Positions 42,493 through 51,748 of a stretch of DNA of 64,000 nt are shown here, piece after piece. The number at the start of each line of letters is the position of its first letter. The first letter of the stretch is position 1. The notes beneath the pieces were generated by a model. The model saw only the letters and a list, made by a program, of their open reading frames with translations, did no database searches and was not told the origin of the DNA. Made by a program: the position numbers and the translations under genes. Origin of the DNA: Desulfitobacterium metallireducens DSM 15288 (GTDB lineage: Bacteria; Bacillota; Desulfitobacteriia; Desulfitobacteriales; Desulfitobacteriaceae); assembly GCF_000231405.2 (NCBI RefSeq), contig NZ_CP007032.1, positions 744,001 to 808,000 on the forward strand, written 5' to 3'.

Positions 42493-44270
42493 AAGGACTC
42501 ATGTATTTGATTCGACAGATGGTTCCTTATCGAGGACGTATTCTGCTGGCACTTTTGTTAAGCGCGTTAACGATTTCTAGTCATATTGGCTTGATGGCAA
42601 CTGCAGCGTATCTTTTGGCCAGAGCCGCTCTTCACCCTCCCGTCATGGATTTGATGGTGACCATCGTAGGTGTACGTTTTTTCGGAATTTCCCGAGCTGT
42701 TCTCCGCTATTTAGAGCGTTATGTTTCCCATGATGTGACTTTTCGTATCCTAAGCCGGATTAGAGTCAGCGTCTATGAAGCGATTGAGCCTCTAGCCCCA
42801 GCGCGACTGATCTATTTTAAAAGTGGCGATTTACTCAGCCGAATTGTCAGTGATGTGGAAATTCAAAAAGATCTGTATTTACGGGTACTCGCTCCCCCCT
42901 TGGTTGCGGTTCTCGTATTATTAGGGTTTGGATTATTCTTAGCCCCCTTTGATCAGAGGTTACCTTTTATCCTTGCCGCATTCTTTCTTCTTGGTGGGGC
43001 CGGGATTCCTTTGGGTATTAAAGCGCTTGGTCAAAGTTCAGGAGAGCGTAAGGTTAAAGAAAAAGCACGGCTTCAGGTTCAGGCGCTGGATCTTATCATA
43101 GGAATGACTGAATTGATCTCTTTTGGACAAGAAGAGGTATATCTTGAAAAAATTAAAACAACTCAGAAAGGATATAGTTCAGCGCAAAGAAGTTATGCTC
43201 GTTTATCAGGACTATCTGGAGCGACTTTGGGAGTGGTCTCTAATTTAGGGATGTGGATGGTTCTTGTTTTGGGAATTACCCTTGTCGGACAAGGAAAACT
43301 TGGAGGTATCTATCTTGGAATGCTAGCGTTAGGCGTTCTCAGCAGCTTTGAATCGATTGAGGCACTTCCCATGTCCTTACAAAAGCTTGAGGAAAATCGA
43401 GCAGCAGCGGATCGTTTGTGGGAGTTAAAGGAATCAAAGCCAGAAGTTGAGGAGACATCTAAGTCTTCGGTTGCTTCAGTTCGTTCGGAGGAGATTCCCT
43501 TTCCTTTACTAGCTTCACCCGCTTTGGAAATTTCTCATCTTAGTTTCCAGTATGAACAAAGTGAAACTTATGGTTTAAAGGATATTTCCTTTGAAGTACC
43601 TCTGAGGGGAAAAGTCGGAATCGTGGGTCCCAGTGGAGCAGGAAAGAGCAGTCTCGTTCATCTTTTCCTGAGATTTTGGGATTATCATGAGGGGAGTATT
43701 AAACTGGGAGGTAAAGAACTTCACTCCCTGAATTCGGAGGAAGTGCGTCAGTTTTTTGGGGTAGTGACTCAGAAAACACATCTTTTCAATGCTACAGTTA
43801 AGGAAAACCTATTGTTAGCTAAGCCTCAGTCAACGGATGAAGAATTATTTGAAGCCTGTCGGAGGGCAAAGATTCACGACTTCATTCTTTCCTTGCCGCA
43901 AGGGTATGAAAGCCAAATTGGAGAAGAAGGTCTTAAACTCTCAGGTGGGCAGCGTCAACGGCTGGCCATAGCTCGAGTTATTTTAAAAAACGCCCCAATT
44001 CTGATTTTAGATGAAGCCACAACAGGGCTTGATCCAGTAACAGAACGGGACGTCATACAAGAAATCTTTGACTTAATGAAGGACCGGACAGTCTTAGTCA
44101 TTTCACATCATTTACCCATCATGCAAAATCTGGATAAAGTTCTGGTATTTAATGAAGGAAGAATTCTGGAACGGGGAAGCCATCAGGAACTTTTGAGCGC
44201 AGGAACGCTTTACACACAATTATGGGAAAGAGCCGATATATTTAGATCTTTTTACGGTTTTAGGAAATAA
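42489..44270 (+). CDS. cydC: Thiol reductant ABC exporter subunit CydC
   Basis: A 593-residue half-transporter. LALLLSALTISSHIGLMATAAYLLARAALHP at the first helix and VGVRFFGISRAVLRYLERYVSHD are CydC landmarks. The ATPase has GPSGAGKSSLVHLFLRF, LSGGQRQRLAIARVIL and LILDEATTGLD. It forms a heterodimer with CydD. A Ser/Glu-rich linker (residues ~320-345) separates the two domains. A hairpin terminator follows. Confidence 0.93.
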   Translation: MKGLMYLIRQMVPYRGRILLALLLSALTISSHIGLMATAAYLLARAALHPPVMDLMVTIVGVRFFGISRAVLRYLERYVSHDVTFRILSRIRVSVYEAIEPLAPARLIYFKSGDLLSRIVSDVEIQKDLYLRVLAPPLVAVLVLLGFGLFLAPFDQRLPFILAAFFLLGGAGIPLGIKALGQSSGERKVKEKARLQVQALDLIIGMTELISFGQEEVYLEKIKTTQKGYSSAQRSYARLSGLSGATLGVVSNLGMWMVLVLGITLVGQGKLGGIYLGMLALGVLSSFESIEALPMSLQKLEENRAAADRLWELKESKPEVEETSKSSVASVRSEEIPFPLLASPALEISHLSFQYEQSETYGLKDISFEVPLRGKVGIVGPSGAGKSSLVHLFLRFWDYHEGSIKLGGKELHSLNSEEVRQFFGVVTQKTHLFNATVKENLLLAKPQSTDEELFEACRRAKIHDFILSLPQGYESQIGEEGLKLSGGQRQRLAIARVILKNAPILILDEATTGLDPVTERDVIQEIFDLMKDRTVLVISHHLPIMQNLDKVLVFNEGRILERGSHQELLSAGTLYTQLWERADIFRSFYGFRK

Positions 44271-44298
44271 CCGCACATATGATAGCATTTTAGGATAT

Positions 44299-44343
44299 AA
44301 AAAGGGCGCTAACTTCTTTATATTGAAGTAAAGCGCCTTTTCC
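44299..44343. terminator. Bidirectional terminator after cydC
   Basis: AAAAGGGCGCT / AAGCGCCTTTT with an inner ACTTC / GAAGT stem. It lies between convergent genes. Confidence 0.8.
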
Positions 44344-44353
44344 CATAATTCAC

Positions 44354-44902
44354 CTAAAGCAGTTTCCTTAGATCTAGAAATTCTACAGGTTGTTCGGAAA
44401 GAATAGCATTGATTTTCCAATGATTTTCTGTTTTACGAAGATCGAGCTTCGTGCTATAGCGATTTTCTGTGGTTTGGCCATTGGTGGTGGTCTGAGCTTT
44501 GAAGGTAAGCTGAACATTTGCCTGGTTCGTGGATAGTTTGTCAACCTCGAGCATCTGTACAGATTCCACCTTGGATTTTGCATTTACAGCTTGTGCAGCA
44601 AGAAAGCCATCCTTTGTTATTTTTTCAAAGGTATCTCGATATTCTGGAGTTAACAGGGGAATTAGCTCTGTATTAACTTCAGTGTAGTTTTCTAAAGTAT
44701 AGGTGTAATATTTTTGAGCAAATAGCAGGGCAAGATCCTCAATTTCTTTACGATCGATTGGGGTTAGGGGTTCGATTGCTACACTGGAAGTTTGAACAGC
44801 TTGAAGGCGATGAGAAGAAGTCAGTGCTGAGGTTGAAGGAGAGCATCCTGCTAAAAATAATAAACTGACAAGGACAGAAACAAGCCAAAGAGGATGTGCC
44901 AT
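44354..44902 (-). CDS. Lipoprotein of unknown function
   Basis: A 182-residue protein with a signal peptide and lipobox LAGC at about residues 17-20, then a Ser/Thr-rich spacer and a domain of ~125 residues (LALLFAQKYYTYTLENY, LIPLLTPEYRDTFEKI, WKINAILSEQP) whose helix-then-sheet order resembles NTF2/Mce-accessory-like folds. I cannot name a family with confidence. It would be anchored outside the membrane. ATG follows TTAGGAGTGAGGAACA. Confidence 0.75.
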   Translation of the reverse strand: MAHPLWLVSVLVSLLFLAGCSPSTSALTSSHRLQAVQTSSVAIEPLTPIDRKEIEDLALLFAQKYYTYTLENYTEVNTELIPLLTPEYRDTFEKITKDGFLAAQAVNAKSKVESVQMLEVDKLSTNQANVQLTFKAQTTTNGQTTENRYSTKLDLRKTENHWKINAILSEQPVEFLDLRKLL

Positions 44903-45214
44903 TGTTCCTCACTCCTAAAAAATTAGTAAAATCCTTAAAGAATTTCGGCACAAAAACAGAAAAACCTGCAAGTTCCAACAAAATATTTAGAAAATTTTAC
45001 ACTTATATAAACTTATCTAATTTATTCAAGTATTTTGATCTTTAATGCTCATTCGACTCGGGTGGGTCTTAACTCGAGCAGAAGGTGCATATGCATTAAT
45101 GAAGACATTAAAGGGTAATGGAGTGGATAAATAGATGTGCGCAAATCTCTTTATTGCGCATACGCTGTGTCAGAAATACTTTATGAGCAGGCATGTACGA
45201 AAGGAGTAAACGTT
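44903..45214. other. Intergenic stretch between divergent genes
   Basis: No gene is supported. A hairpin TGCGCAA / TTGCGCA lies at about 45138-45160, 55 bases before the DUF2935 start, and a CTCGAG-containing dyad (GACTCGGG / TTAACTCGAG) near 45055-45080. These may be regulatory. Confidence 0.35.
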
Positions 45215-46177
45215 ATGAGCACCATGCCAATTACGGGTGATTTCGTTCGAGAATCATTAGAACTTCATCTTTTCTGGGCTCGGATTATGAAAGAACATGC
45301 TATTTTTGATGAAGATGGTTTCGAGTGCAAAGATGTTGCCTTAATTCAGGAGGCGGAGAATTACAAATGCCAATTTGAGGAAGTCCTATATGAGGCAATT
45401 TGTTTGGCTCAAGGCCGAGTTGATGCTGAAGTCCTACAATCTGGGGAACTCTTTACGGATAAAACCCTAATGGCTGAACAGAAAACGATGGAACTTAGTG
45501 GAATCGAAATCAATATGCAATTAACAGTAGAAGAAATGAACTTACAACCGGGTATGATGAGCGGAATGGTTAGTGTGGGTCCCGAAATTGTTGAGAGTAT
45601 TTGTGCTCTCAACGCGAAAGCTCTTGCTTGTGCACAGGCCATGTCAGGATTCTTGCACCGTGTTTATGAAGATGTAACAAAGAGGTGTTGTCTCTTTACA
45701 CACACGTTGCCCTCTATCTTTCATCATCAGCTGGATGAAACGAAGTTATATATCAAACAGATTTTGCGTTTACAGAGTGGGCAAATGGTTGATCCCACAT
45801 TCTACTGTGTTGAGATGATGATGTTCTGGAATTCTCATATGAAAGAGCATGCGGAAGTGATTCGTCAGCTCCTTGATCCTTCTGAAAATCTTCTTATTGA
45901 GAAAGCAAATTCATATGCTAAGGAATTTGCAAAGCTTGAGAAAAAGTTTGAGGATGGGACACAGCCCAAAGCAAGCCTCAAGCAAATCACTCGCGAAAGC
46001 TATGAGGCAACTCTAAGCTTTAAAGACTTTAAAGCAGCAGCTACGGAGATGATCCTCGCTTGTCAAGTTAAATCGACGATATCAGCATTATTGGGTGATC
46101 ATGTTTTACGCGAAGCGTATCATTACTTGAGAATTCTGGGAATGCCCTTGCCGGAGTTTAAGGGAGGAAGAGGGTAG
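45215..46177 (+). CDS. DUF2935 four-helix protein
   Basis: A 320-residue protein of two similar ~150-residue halves, each opening with an H-x-F/M-W-x-x-x-M-K-E-H-A motif: LELHLFWARIMKEHAIF near residue 15 and EMMMFWNSHMKEHAEVIRQLL near 205. This is the DUF2935 family of Firmicutes, which adopts ferritin/hemerythrin-like four-helix bundles with His/Glu ligands, so metal binding is likely. The function is unknown; some relatives are linked to spores. ATG at 45215 follows CGAAAGGAGTAAACGTT; the frame is open 26 codons upstream without a ribosome site. A terminator follows. Confidence 0.85.
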   Translation: MSTMPITGDFVRESLELHLFWARIMKEHAIFDEDGFECKDVALIQEAENYKCQFEEVLYEAICLAQGRVDAEVLQSGELFTDKTLMAEQKTMELSGIEINMQLTVEEMNLQPGMMSGMVSVGPEIVESICALNAKALACAQAMSGFLHRVYEDVTKRCCLFTHTLPSIFHHQLDETKLYIKQILRLQSGQMVDPTFYCVEMMMFWNSHMKEHAEVIRQLLDPSENLLIEKANSYAKEFAKLEKKFEDGTQPKASLKQITRESYEATLSFKDFKAAATEMILACQVKSTISALLGDHVLREAYHYLRILGMPLPEFKGGRG

Positions 46178-46227
46178 TATTTCTAGTAAAAATTTGAGGG
46201 GTCATAAGGTATGAACTTCTATTTATA

Positions 46228-46258
46228 GAGCAGGCATGAAGCGGCCTGCTCTTATTTT
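46228..46258 (+). terminator. Terminator after the DUF2935 gene
   Basis: GAGCAGGC / GCCTGCTC with an 8-base loop followed by TTATTTTTG. Confidence 0.85.
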
Positions 46259-46330
46259 TGAAATAAATGCAATATATAATTGACATTTAGTATGATATAT
46301 ATAATAATATGTAATGTAAGGTGGACATTT

Positions 46331-46531
46331 ATGAAAAATAAACGAATGAAGATTGCCCGGATTGAATGCGATATGAAACAAGAAGATTTAGCAAAAGCAG
46401 TGGGGGTTACACGCCAAACGATTGGAATGATTGAATCGGGCAATTATAATCCTTCATTAAATCTGTGTATTTCAATATGTAGAGTGCTGGGAAAAACATT
46501 AGATGAATTGTTTTGGGAGGTAACGCCATGA
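46331..46531 (+). CDS. Small XRE-family regulator (YgzD-like)
   Basis: A 66-residue stand-alone Cro/CI HTH: MKIARIECDMKQEDLAKAVGVTRQTIGMIESGNYNPSLNLC, ending CRVLGKTLDELFW. This minimal type usually heads an operon with a small membrane protein, as here (46624). ATG at 46331 follows AAGGTGGACATTT; the frame is open further upstream without a site. Its stop overlaps an ATGA that opens an 8-codon frame (MREKKKTI) in the position of the usual second gene, probably a decayed start of a former partner. Confidence 0.88.
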   Translation: MKNKRMKIARIECDMKQEDLAKAVGVTRQTIGMIESGNYNPSLNLCISICRVLGKTLDELFWEVTP

Positions 46532-46623
46532 GGGAAAAGAAGAAAACCATATAGAGTAGACCGAAAAGCTCTTTGATATGATGAATGACTTCGAAATTTC
46601 AATATATTGGGGGTAGTATAATT

Positions 46624-47070
46624 ATGAATGATGAAAGAGTTGAACAGGCGAAAAATAAAATATGGAGTGAACTCGCAATAATAATTTTTTGTGGTGTAGC
46701 TCTATCATTTTTAGTTAAAACTTTAGTCTTTAATATGAATCTAACAGAATGTATTACGGAATATTTAATTTTGATATTTTCCCCACTATATCAGTTTATC
46801 AGAATGCATATGATGAAGATAAGTATTTACAGTACGCATGTGAATAGGCAATCGCTAAAGAACCTGATTATAGCAATTGTAATCGTTTTGGTTGCCTCAG
46901 CGGTGTCTATTTTTAAAAAGATGAAGGAATCAGCAGTCTATGACTGGCAGAGGCCAGCGGTTTTTTTGTTTATATTTTTGGTATCATTTATATCACTCTC
47001 TTTTATCACCAATAAATATAACCGGAATAGAGGTCATGAGTACGAAAAAGAGTTTGATGATGATATATAA
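46624..47070 (+). CDS. Small membrane protein, DUF6773-like
   Basis: A 148-residue protein with four hydrophobic segments (about residues 18-38, 45-62, 78-98, 112-132) and charged ends (NDERVEQAKNKIWSE; a C-terminal acidic EKEFDDDI). The layout matches DUF6773-type membrane proteins that follow small XRE regulators in Firmicutes. Function unknown. ATG at 46624 follows GGGGGTAGTATAATT. It lies 92 bases after the regulator. Confidence 0.7.
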   Translation: MNDERVEQAKNKIWSELAIIIFCGVALSFLVKTLVFNMNLTECITEYLILIFSPLYQFIRMHMMKISIYSTHVNRQSLKNLIIAIVIVLVASAVSIFKKMKESAVYDWQRPAVFLFIFLVSFISLSFITNKYNRNRGHEYEKEFDDDI

Positions 47071-47103
47071 AGTACACCCCAGTTTTCCCAATATCACAAA
47101 ATA

Positions 47104-47142
47104 AAAGGAACAATATCCTAAAATCTAGGATGTTGTTCCTTT
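47104..47142. terminator. Bidirectional terminator
   Basis: AAAGGAACAATATCCTA / TAGGATGTTGTTCCTTT, 17-base arms with one mismatch, between convergent genes. Confidence 0.85.
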
Positions 47143-47145
47143 ACC

Positions 47146-47337
47146 CTATTTTTCGATGCTAATCGCACCTACGGGGCAATTATTACAGGCTTCTTGTACC
47201 GATTCCGTATCAGTTTCTGGTACTGGATTCATAAAGACACTTGCCAATCCGTCATCATTCATTTGAAAAACACTGGGGCAAATGGATGAACAGAGTCCAC
47301 AACCAATACATACCCCTTTATCCACTTTTGCTGTCAT
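47146..47337 (-). CDS. Ferredoxin, single [4Fe-4S] type
   Basis: A 63-residue ferredoxin. CIGCGLCSSICPS near residue 10 gives three cluster cysteines plus a fourth before Pro, and CNNCPVGAI near residue 51 gives the distal Cys-Pro ligand. One cluster with an extra disulfide pair is the usual reading of this spacing. It is a low-potential cytoplasmic electron carrier; the partner is not visible. ATG follows AAAGGAGGTTCTCGTA. Confidence 0.93.
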   Translation of the reverse strand: MTAKVDKGVCIGCGLCSSICPSVFQMNDDGLASVFMNPVPETDTESVQEACNNCPVGAISIEK

Positions 47338-47552
47338 TACGAGAACCTCCTTTAAGCGTTTTGCTCTTTTACTAAATTCATTATAATTTATTTTTTAGAG
47401 TAATTCCTTGATTAAAATCACACTTTAAATATGATGTGGAAACTCTATTCCTTTATCAACATGCAAGAAGGAATCTTGCTTCACTTTGTCTAATTTAATG
47501 ATGATATAGAGTCGTTATCAAAGTCTTAATTCTAAGTTTAGGAGTGAAGGGA

Positions 47553-48428
47553 ATGGCAATATCACCGAACACCGTGATTGGTTTTGTTGGAACTGGAGTT
47601 ATGGGCAGAAGCATGGCGAAAAACTTGATGAAAGCGGGATATCGTCTGAATGTCTATAACCGAACAAAATCGAGCGCTCAAGAACTGATTGAGCTTGGCG
47701 CAATTTGGAAAAATACAGTGGCTGAGCTTGCTGAAGCAAGTCAACTTGTGATTAGTATGGTAGGCTATCCTAAGGATGTTGAAGAAGTTTATTTTGGTGA
47801 AGGTGGGTTACTCGCTCATGCTAAAGAGGGAAGCTATTTAGTCGATATGACAACATCCAGTCCGGTGTTAGCTAAGGAACTCTCCATAGAAGGAAAGAAA
47901 AAAAGCATTCATGTTTTAGATGCACCCGTTTCAGGCGGAGATATCGGAGCAAGAGATGCCAAACTCGTGATTATGGTCGGTGGAGAAGCGGAAGATTTTA
48001 ACGCAGTTAAACCTGTTTTTGAAGTGATAGGAAATAATATCATTCTGCAAGGAACTGCAGGCTCTGGTCAATATACGAAGATGTGTAACCAAATTACGAT
48101 TGCTTCGAACATGATTGGTGTTGCAGAAGCAATGGCTTATGCTCAAAAATCGGGGCTCGATCCGATGCGCGTTTTAGAAAGTATCGGTGGAGGTGCAGCC
48201 GGCAGTTGGTCTCTATCTAATCTGGGTCCTAAGATGATAGCTGGGAATTATGCTCCAGGGTTCTACGTTAAACATATTATTAAAGACATTAAGATCGCCA
48301 TAGATTCAGCCCAAGAAATGGGTCTAAAGACACCGGGACTTGACTTAGCCAAGTCACTTTATGAAAAACTTGCGGCTGAAGGAGAAGAAGATAGCGGGAC
48401 GCAAGTTTTGATTAAGTTGTATCAGTAA
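47553..48428 (+). CDS. NAD(P)-dependent 3-hydroxyisobutyrate dehydrogenase / tartronate semialdehyde reductase-type enzyme
   Basis: A 291-residue beta-hydroxyacid dehydrogenase: Rossmann motif IGFVGTGVMGRSMAKNLMKAG, NRTKSSAQE, substrate loop DAPVSGGDIGARDAKLVIMVGG, catalytic Lys in GSGQYTKMCNQI and a late GFYVKHIIKDIKIA. The family oxidises or reduces short hydroxy-acids; the substrate cannot be read from sequence alone. ATG at 47553 follows TAGGAGTGAAGGGA. Monocistronic, followed by a terminator. Confidence 0.92.
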   Translation: MAISPNTVIGFVGTGVMGRSMAKNLMKAGYRLNVYNRTKSSAQELIELGAIWKNTVAELAEASQLVISMVGYPKDVEEVYFGEGGLLAHAKEGSYLVDMTTSSPVLAKELSIEGKKKSIHVLDAPVSGGDIGARDAKLVIMVGGEAEDFNAVKPVFEVIGNNIILQGTAGSGQYTKMCNQITIASNMIGVAEAMAYAQKSGLDPMRVLESIGGGAAGSWSLSNLGPKMIAGNYAPGFYVKHIIKDIKIAIDSAQEMGLKTPGLDLAKSLYEKLAAEGEEDSGTQVLIKLYQ

Positions 48429-48468
48429 ATCGTAAATTGGGACATATAGTATAGGACGGTTCAACAAG

Positions 48469-48512
48469 AAAGGTTATTACACTTTACAGATGTAGAGTGT
48501 GATAACCTTTTT
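48469..48512 (+). terminator. Terminator after the dehydrogenase gene
   Basis: AAAGGTTATTACACT and AGTGTGATAACCTTT arms followed by TTGTCTTT; the leftward gene at 48527 can use it as well. Confidence 0.8.
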
Positions 48513-48526
48513 GTCTTTGGTTACAT

Positions 48527-49087
48527 CTATAATCCAATACGGTGAAGTAAGAAAATGCCGAACTTTTTAGCCAAAGGCAGAGCTACTCTTTTAGCTAGAG
48601 GAAGTCCGACTTTTTTAGCTAGGGGAAGCGCAACGTTTTGGACTAAAGGGGGGCCTATGCGACGGACGAGCGGAGGACCAATACGGCGTGCGATGGGGGG
48701 ACCAAATTCCTTCATCAACGCAGGGCCGACCTCACGAAAGAGGAGATAACTTTGCTCTTTTAAGGAGCTCGAGCCTTCCGTCAGAGGAAGTGCTTTTTTT
48801 GTGGGAAGTAGTGATGATTGAGGATTTAATAAGGACTCATCTTTTGAAGAAGATCCAGACAAAGCGCTTTGAGATGTGGATAAGGTCGGATTCGAGGGTG
48901 TTGGTTGTAGTGATTGAGAAGTTGGAAGGTTAGTCTTAGTTGAGGGAAGTTGCTGAGTTATAGGGGAAATAGATGAAGGGACTAAAGGGGGCTTTGAGTA
49001 GGGTGAGGAATTGAGCGGTCGAGAGTAATTCCGCGGTTGGGTGAAAGAATTTGTATTTGAACGGTAAGGTGCCGGAAAGGGTCGCAT
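48527..49087 (-). CDS. Octapeptide-repeat cationic protein with Ser/Pro-rich N-terminus
   Basis: A 186-residue protein. Residues 1-~110 are low complexity, rich in Ser, Pro, Thr and Asn. The last ~70 residues are about eight octapeptides of the form G-P-P-L-x-R-R-I (GPPIARRI, GPPLVRRI, GPPLVQNV, ALPLAKKV, GLPLAKRV, ALPLAKKF, GIFLLHRI), giving a cationic amphipathic array. No signal peptide or known domain. ATG at 49087 follows AAAGGAGGGAATTCCA. It may be a spore-coat or membrane-surface protein (some YqfQ-like coat proteins have similar composition), but I do not recognise the family. Confidence 0.65.
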   Translation of the reverse strand: MRPFPAPYRSNTNSFTQPRNYSRPLNSSPYSKPPLVPSSISPITQQLPSTKTNLPTSQSLQPTPSNPTLSTSQSALSGSSSKDESLLNPQSSLLPTKKALPLTEGSSSLKEQSYLLFREVGPALMKEFGPPIARRIGPPLVRRIGPPLVQNVALPLAKKVGLPLAKRVALPLAKKFGIFLLHRIGL

Positions 49088-49296
49088 TGGAATTCCCTCC
49101 TTTTTTAGGAAGACCTTTAATGCACAATATTCAAATGTCATGGAATATGTTACCAACTCGAATAACCCGAGTAGCCCTAGTTATCCCAGCAATACCAGTA
49201 ATATACTAATGAAAGCATGTCTTGGATGCTATATGATTAACATGTTGATTGCATTTTAGCAATCCGCTAATACATATCAAGGGGAGAAATACTTAG

Positions 49297-51501
49297 ATGT
49301 ACAAATTAAAAACCAGAATGTTCACTGGTGTTCTTGCAGCGTCCTTAACCTTAGGAACAGTTTTTCCATACGCTGTTCTCGCTTCCGACCCGACAGTCCC
49401 TGCACTTGGAACTTCGGTTGAACGCTTATTTGGAGCGACTCGGTATGAAACTGCAGCCCAAGTTGCTTTACAAGGATGGAAAAGTGGGGATACCGATACA
49501 GCTATTTTAGCCCCGGGCATGGAGGAAAACTTAGTGGATGCTTTAACAGCAGCACCCTTAGCAAAATCCCTTAATGCGCCTATTCTCCTTACGGAAGGAA
49601 ATCTAATTCCTGAGGCAACTGTGAAAACTTTAGAAGATTTAAAAATTAAAAAGGTTTATACAGTCAGTGGTGTGATTGGTGAAGGTGTTAAAAATCAACT
49701 TGCTAAAATCAATGACGGAATCGAAGTTGTAGCTGAACTGGGTGGAGTAGATCGTTTTGCTACAGCAACGAATATTGCGAAGCAACTTAAGAACGTTTCA
49801 GGTATCATGATGACGACTGCTTACACTTATGCTGATGCACTTTCAGTGGCCTCCATTGCAGCCACAAAAAATATGCCGATTCTTCTGGCTGATGGGGATA
49901 CCATTTCTACAGTTGAAGCCAATTATTTAGAAGATGTAAAGGATCAAATCACGGAGAGTTATGTTCTTGGGGGTAAAACCGTAGTGGGTTCAAGTATTCT
50001 TGAAAACCTTCCGGGTACCGTAAAGGAGCGAATTGCAGGAAGTGATCGTTTCGAGACAAACCGCGATGTCCTTGAGAAGTTTAGTGATTTGCAATATAAC
50101 AAAGTGTATATTGCTAATGGACAAGATGAGCACTTAGTGGATGCTTTAGTGGCTGCGCCTCTAGCCGCTAAATCTAATTCTCCAATCGTTCTTGCAGATT
50201 CCACGCTGAATGCAGCTACGGAAGCTTTTCTGCAACCCAAAATGACCGGGGGTAACCTGATCGCTCTAGGCGGACAAACCGTTGTTAAGGATGAAGTTTT
50301 GAGCTACAATTATGTCTTACCACAGGATTTTGGGGTTATGACAACCTCTGGGGTTAACGGCTATAGCGTAGGCTTTGGTTTTAATGGGTTTAAAACAAGC
50401 GATGTTAAAAATATCGAAGTAAGCCTCTATAAGGGCGATACCCTTTTGGCTACGAATACAAGCACCAATCAACTTTTTGCAAATCTCCCTGAAGAAACTC
50501 AACTTTCCACGCCTTTTAACATAGATGGTAACTTTACAAATGATGGTTATTGGAATTATGGGACCTGGAATGGTACAATCCTTGATGTTCCTACCAAAGC
50601 AGTGATTAAGGTCACAACTGAGGACAATGATGTTTATACTGTAACCAATGCCAACTTAAGTGGTGATCCTTCAACTCTGAATGCTGAGGCGCTTAACCAT
50701 GTTAAACCCGAAGACTTCGGAGTGATGCAATTATCAGGAGTGAATGGCTATAATGTTGGATTTTCCTTAGTTGATGGTAAAAAAGCTTACGATGTCAAGA
50801 CCATTAAAGTCAGCCTTTACAAAACGACCGATGGCGAAGATACGCTTTTAGCAACCAATACTTCAACTGAAAAACTCTTACGTCTAAATACAAATCAACT
50901 TTCTAGCCCTTTTAACATCAATGGAACCTTTGATAGCGAAAGTGATGGGTACTGGAATTATAGTGGGTTTGCTGGGAGCATCGGGGATGTTCCGAGTAAG
51001 GCGGTCATTAAAGTTACGTATAATGATGGTAAGACGTATACAGTTCAAAATGCGGAATTATCCGGTGATCCTGAGCTCCTTGCTGCACCGAGTATTGTCA
51101 CTGACTTAAGCGATAAAGCAACAACCGGTGTAACCCAAGATTTCAGCGTAACGACTTCACCTAATAGCTATGCTGCTAACCTCGAAGCAGATAAAAAACC
51201 CGTTATTGTTAAAGTCACTTTAACAGAGGGTTCTAAGGACAATGTTGCCCTTCAGTATTACGATACTACGGGAAAAGCCTTTATCGACTGGGCACTTAAC
51301 GAAGACCAAGCTGCGTTTTACGGTCCGGAAGCAGGGTTCCCTTTTGCTGCAGCAACCAGTGACTTCAAAGTGACTTTCAACAAAGCAGGCAATTATAGCT
51401 ACAAATTGGAAGTCTTGACGGTAAAAACTGATGCAGAAGATAGCCAAGTCTTAGCTTCTTATGAAGGACAAGTTGTCGTTACCGATCCTGCTGTAGAGTA
51501 A
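49297..51501 (+). CDS. Secreted CW_binding_2 protein with two internal duplicated modules
   Basis: A 734-residue surface protein. The signal peptide is MYKLKTRMFTGVLAASLTLG…VLA. Residues ~40-345 hold three CW_binding_2 (PF04122) repeats (RLFGATRYETAAQVA, VDRFATATNIAKQL, IAGSDRFETNRDVL). Two closely similar ~125-residue modules follow, each with EDFGVM/QDFGVM, SGVNGYxVGF, SLYKxxDTLLATNTST, LSxPFNIxGxF and DVPxKAVIKVT; a further beta-rich C-terminal domain (~605-734) ends the protein. It is probably exported and wall-bound. ATG follows GGGGAGAAATACTTAG. It shares its N-terminal architecture with the gene at 18942. Confidence 0.88.
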   Translation: MYKLKTRMFTGVLAASLTLGTVFPYAVLASDPTVPALGTSVERLFGATRYETAAQVALQGWKSGDTDTAILAPGMEENLVDALTAAPLAKSLNAPILLTEGNLIPEATVKTLEDLKIKKVYTVSGVIGEGVKNQLAKINDGIEVVAELGGVDRFATATNIAKQLKNVSGIMMTTAYTYADALSVASIAATKNMPILLADGDTISTVEANYLEDVKDQITESYVLGGKTVVGSSILENLPGTVKERIAGSDRFETNRDVLEKFSDLQYNKVYIANGQDEHLVDALVAAPLAAKSNSPIVLADSTLNAATEAFLQPKMTGGNLIALGGQTVVKDEVLSYNYVLPQDFGVMTTSGVNGYSVGFGFNGFKTSDVKNIEVSLYKGDTLLATNTSTNQLFANLPEETQLSTPFNIDGNFTNDGYWNYGTWNGTILDVPTKAVIKVTTEDNDVYTVTNANLSGDPSTLNAEALNHVKPEDFGVMQLSGVNGYNVGFSLVDGKKAYDVKTIKVSLYKTTDGEDTLLATNTSTEKLLRLNTNQLSSPFNINGTFDSESDGYWNYSGFAGSIGDVPSKAVIKVTYNDGKTYTVQNAELSGDPELLAAPSIVTDLSDKATTGVTQDFSVTTSPNSYAANLEADKKPVIVKVTLTEGSKDNVALQYYDTTGKAFIDWALNEDQAAFYGPEAGFPFAAATSDFKVTFNKAGNYSYKLEVLTVKTDAEDSQVLASYEGQVVVTDPAVE

Positions 51502-51524
51502 AATCTAAAATTATCAAGTGAAAA

Positions 51525-51576
51525 AAACGGGTGCATTTTCGTTTAAGCAATTTGACGAGGTGCACCCGTTTCTTTT
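51525..51576 (+). terminator. Terminator after the wall-binding gene
   Basis: Perfect 11-bp stem AAACGGGTGCA / TGCACCCGTTT with a 25-base loop, followed by CTTTT. Confidence 0.8.
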
Positions 51577-51584
51577 GGATAGCA

Positions 51585-51616
51585 AGGAGGTTGTCTTCAA
51601 ATCGAAGACACCTCTT
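51585..51616 (+). other. Second hairpin in tandem
   Basis: AGGAGGTTGTCTTC and GAAGACACCTCTTT arms, followed by CGCG rather than a U-run. It may be a backup terminator or part of the leader of the next operon; the promoter of that operon must lie in 51617-51740. Confidence 0.45.
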
Positions 51617-51748
51617 TCGCGTTTTAGCTTGTTTAGTTTAATTTAATTAGTTCTAGTTCGTTTTAACTTGATAGGATTAGAAGTAGTTTGTTATACTGGT
51701 GTAAGGTTAGGCTGAATTAGGGGTTGATTCTGAATATTTGAGGAGAGG

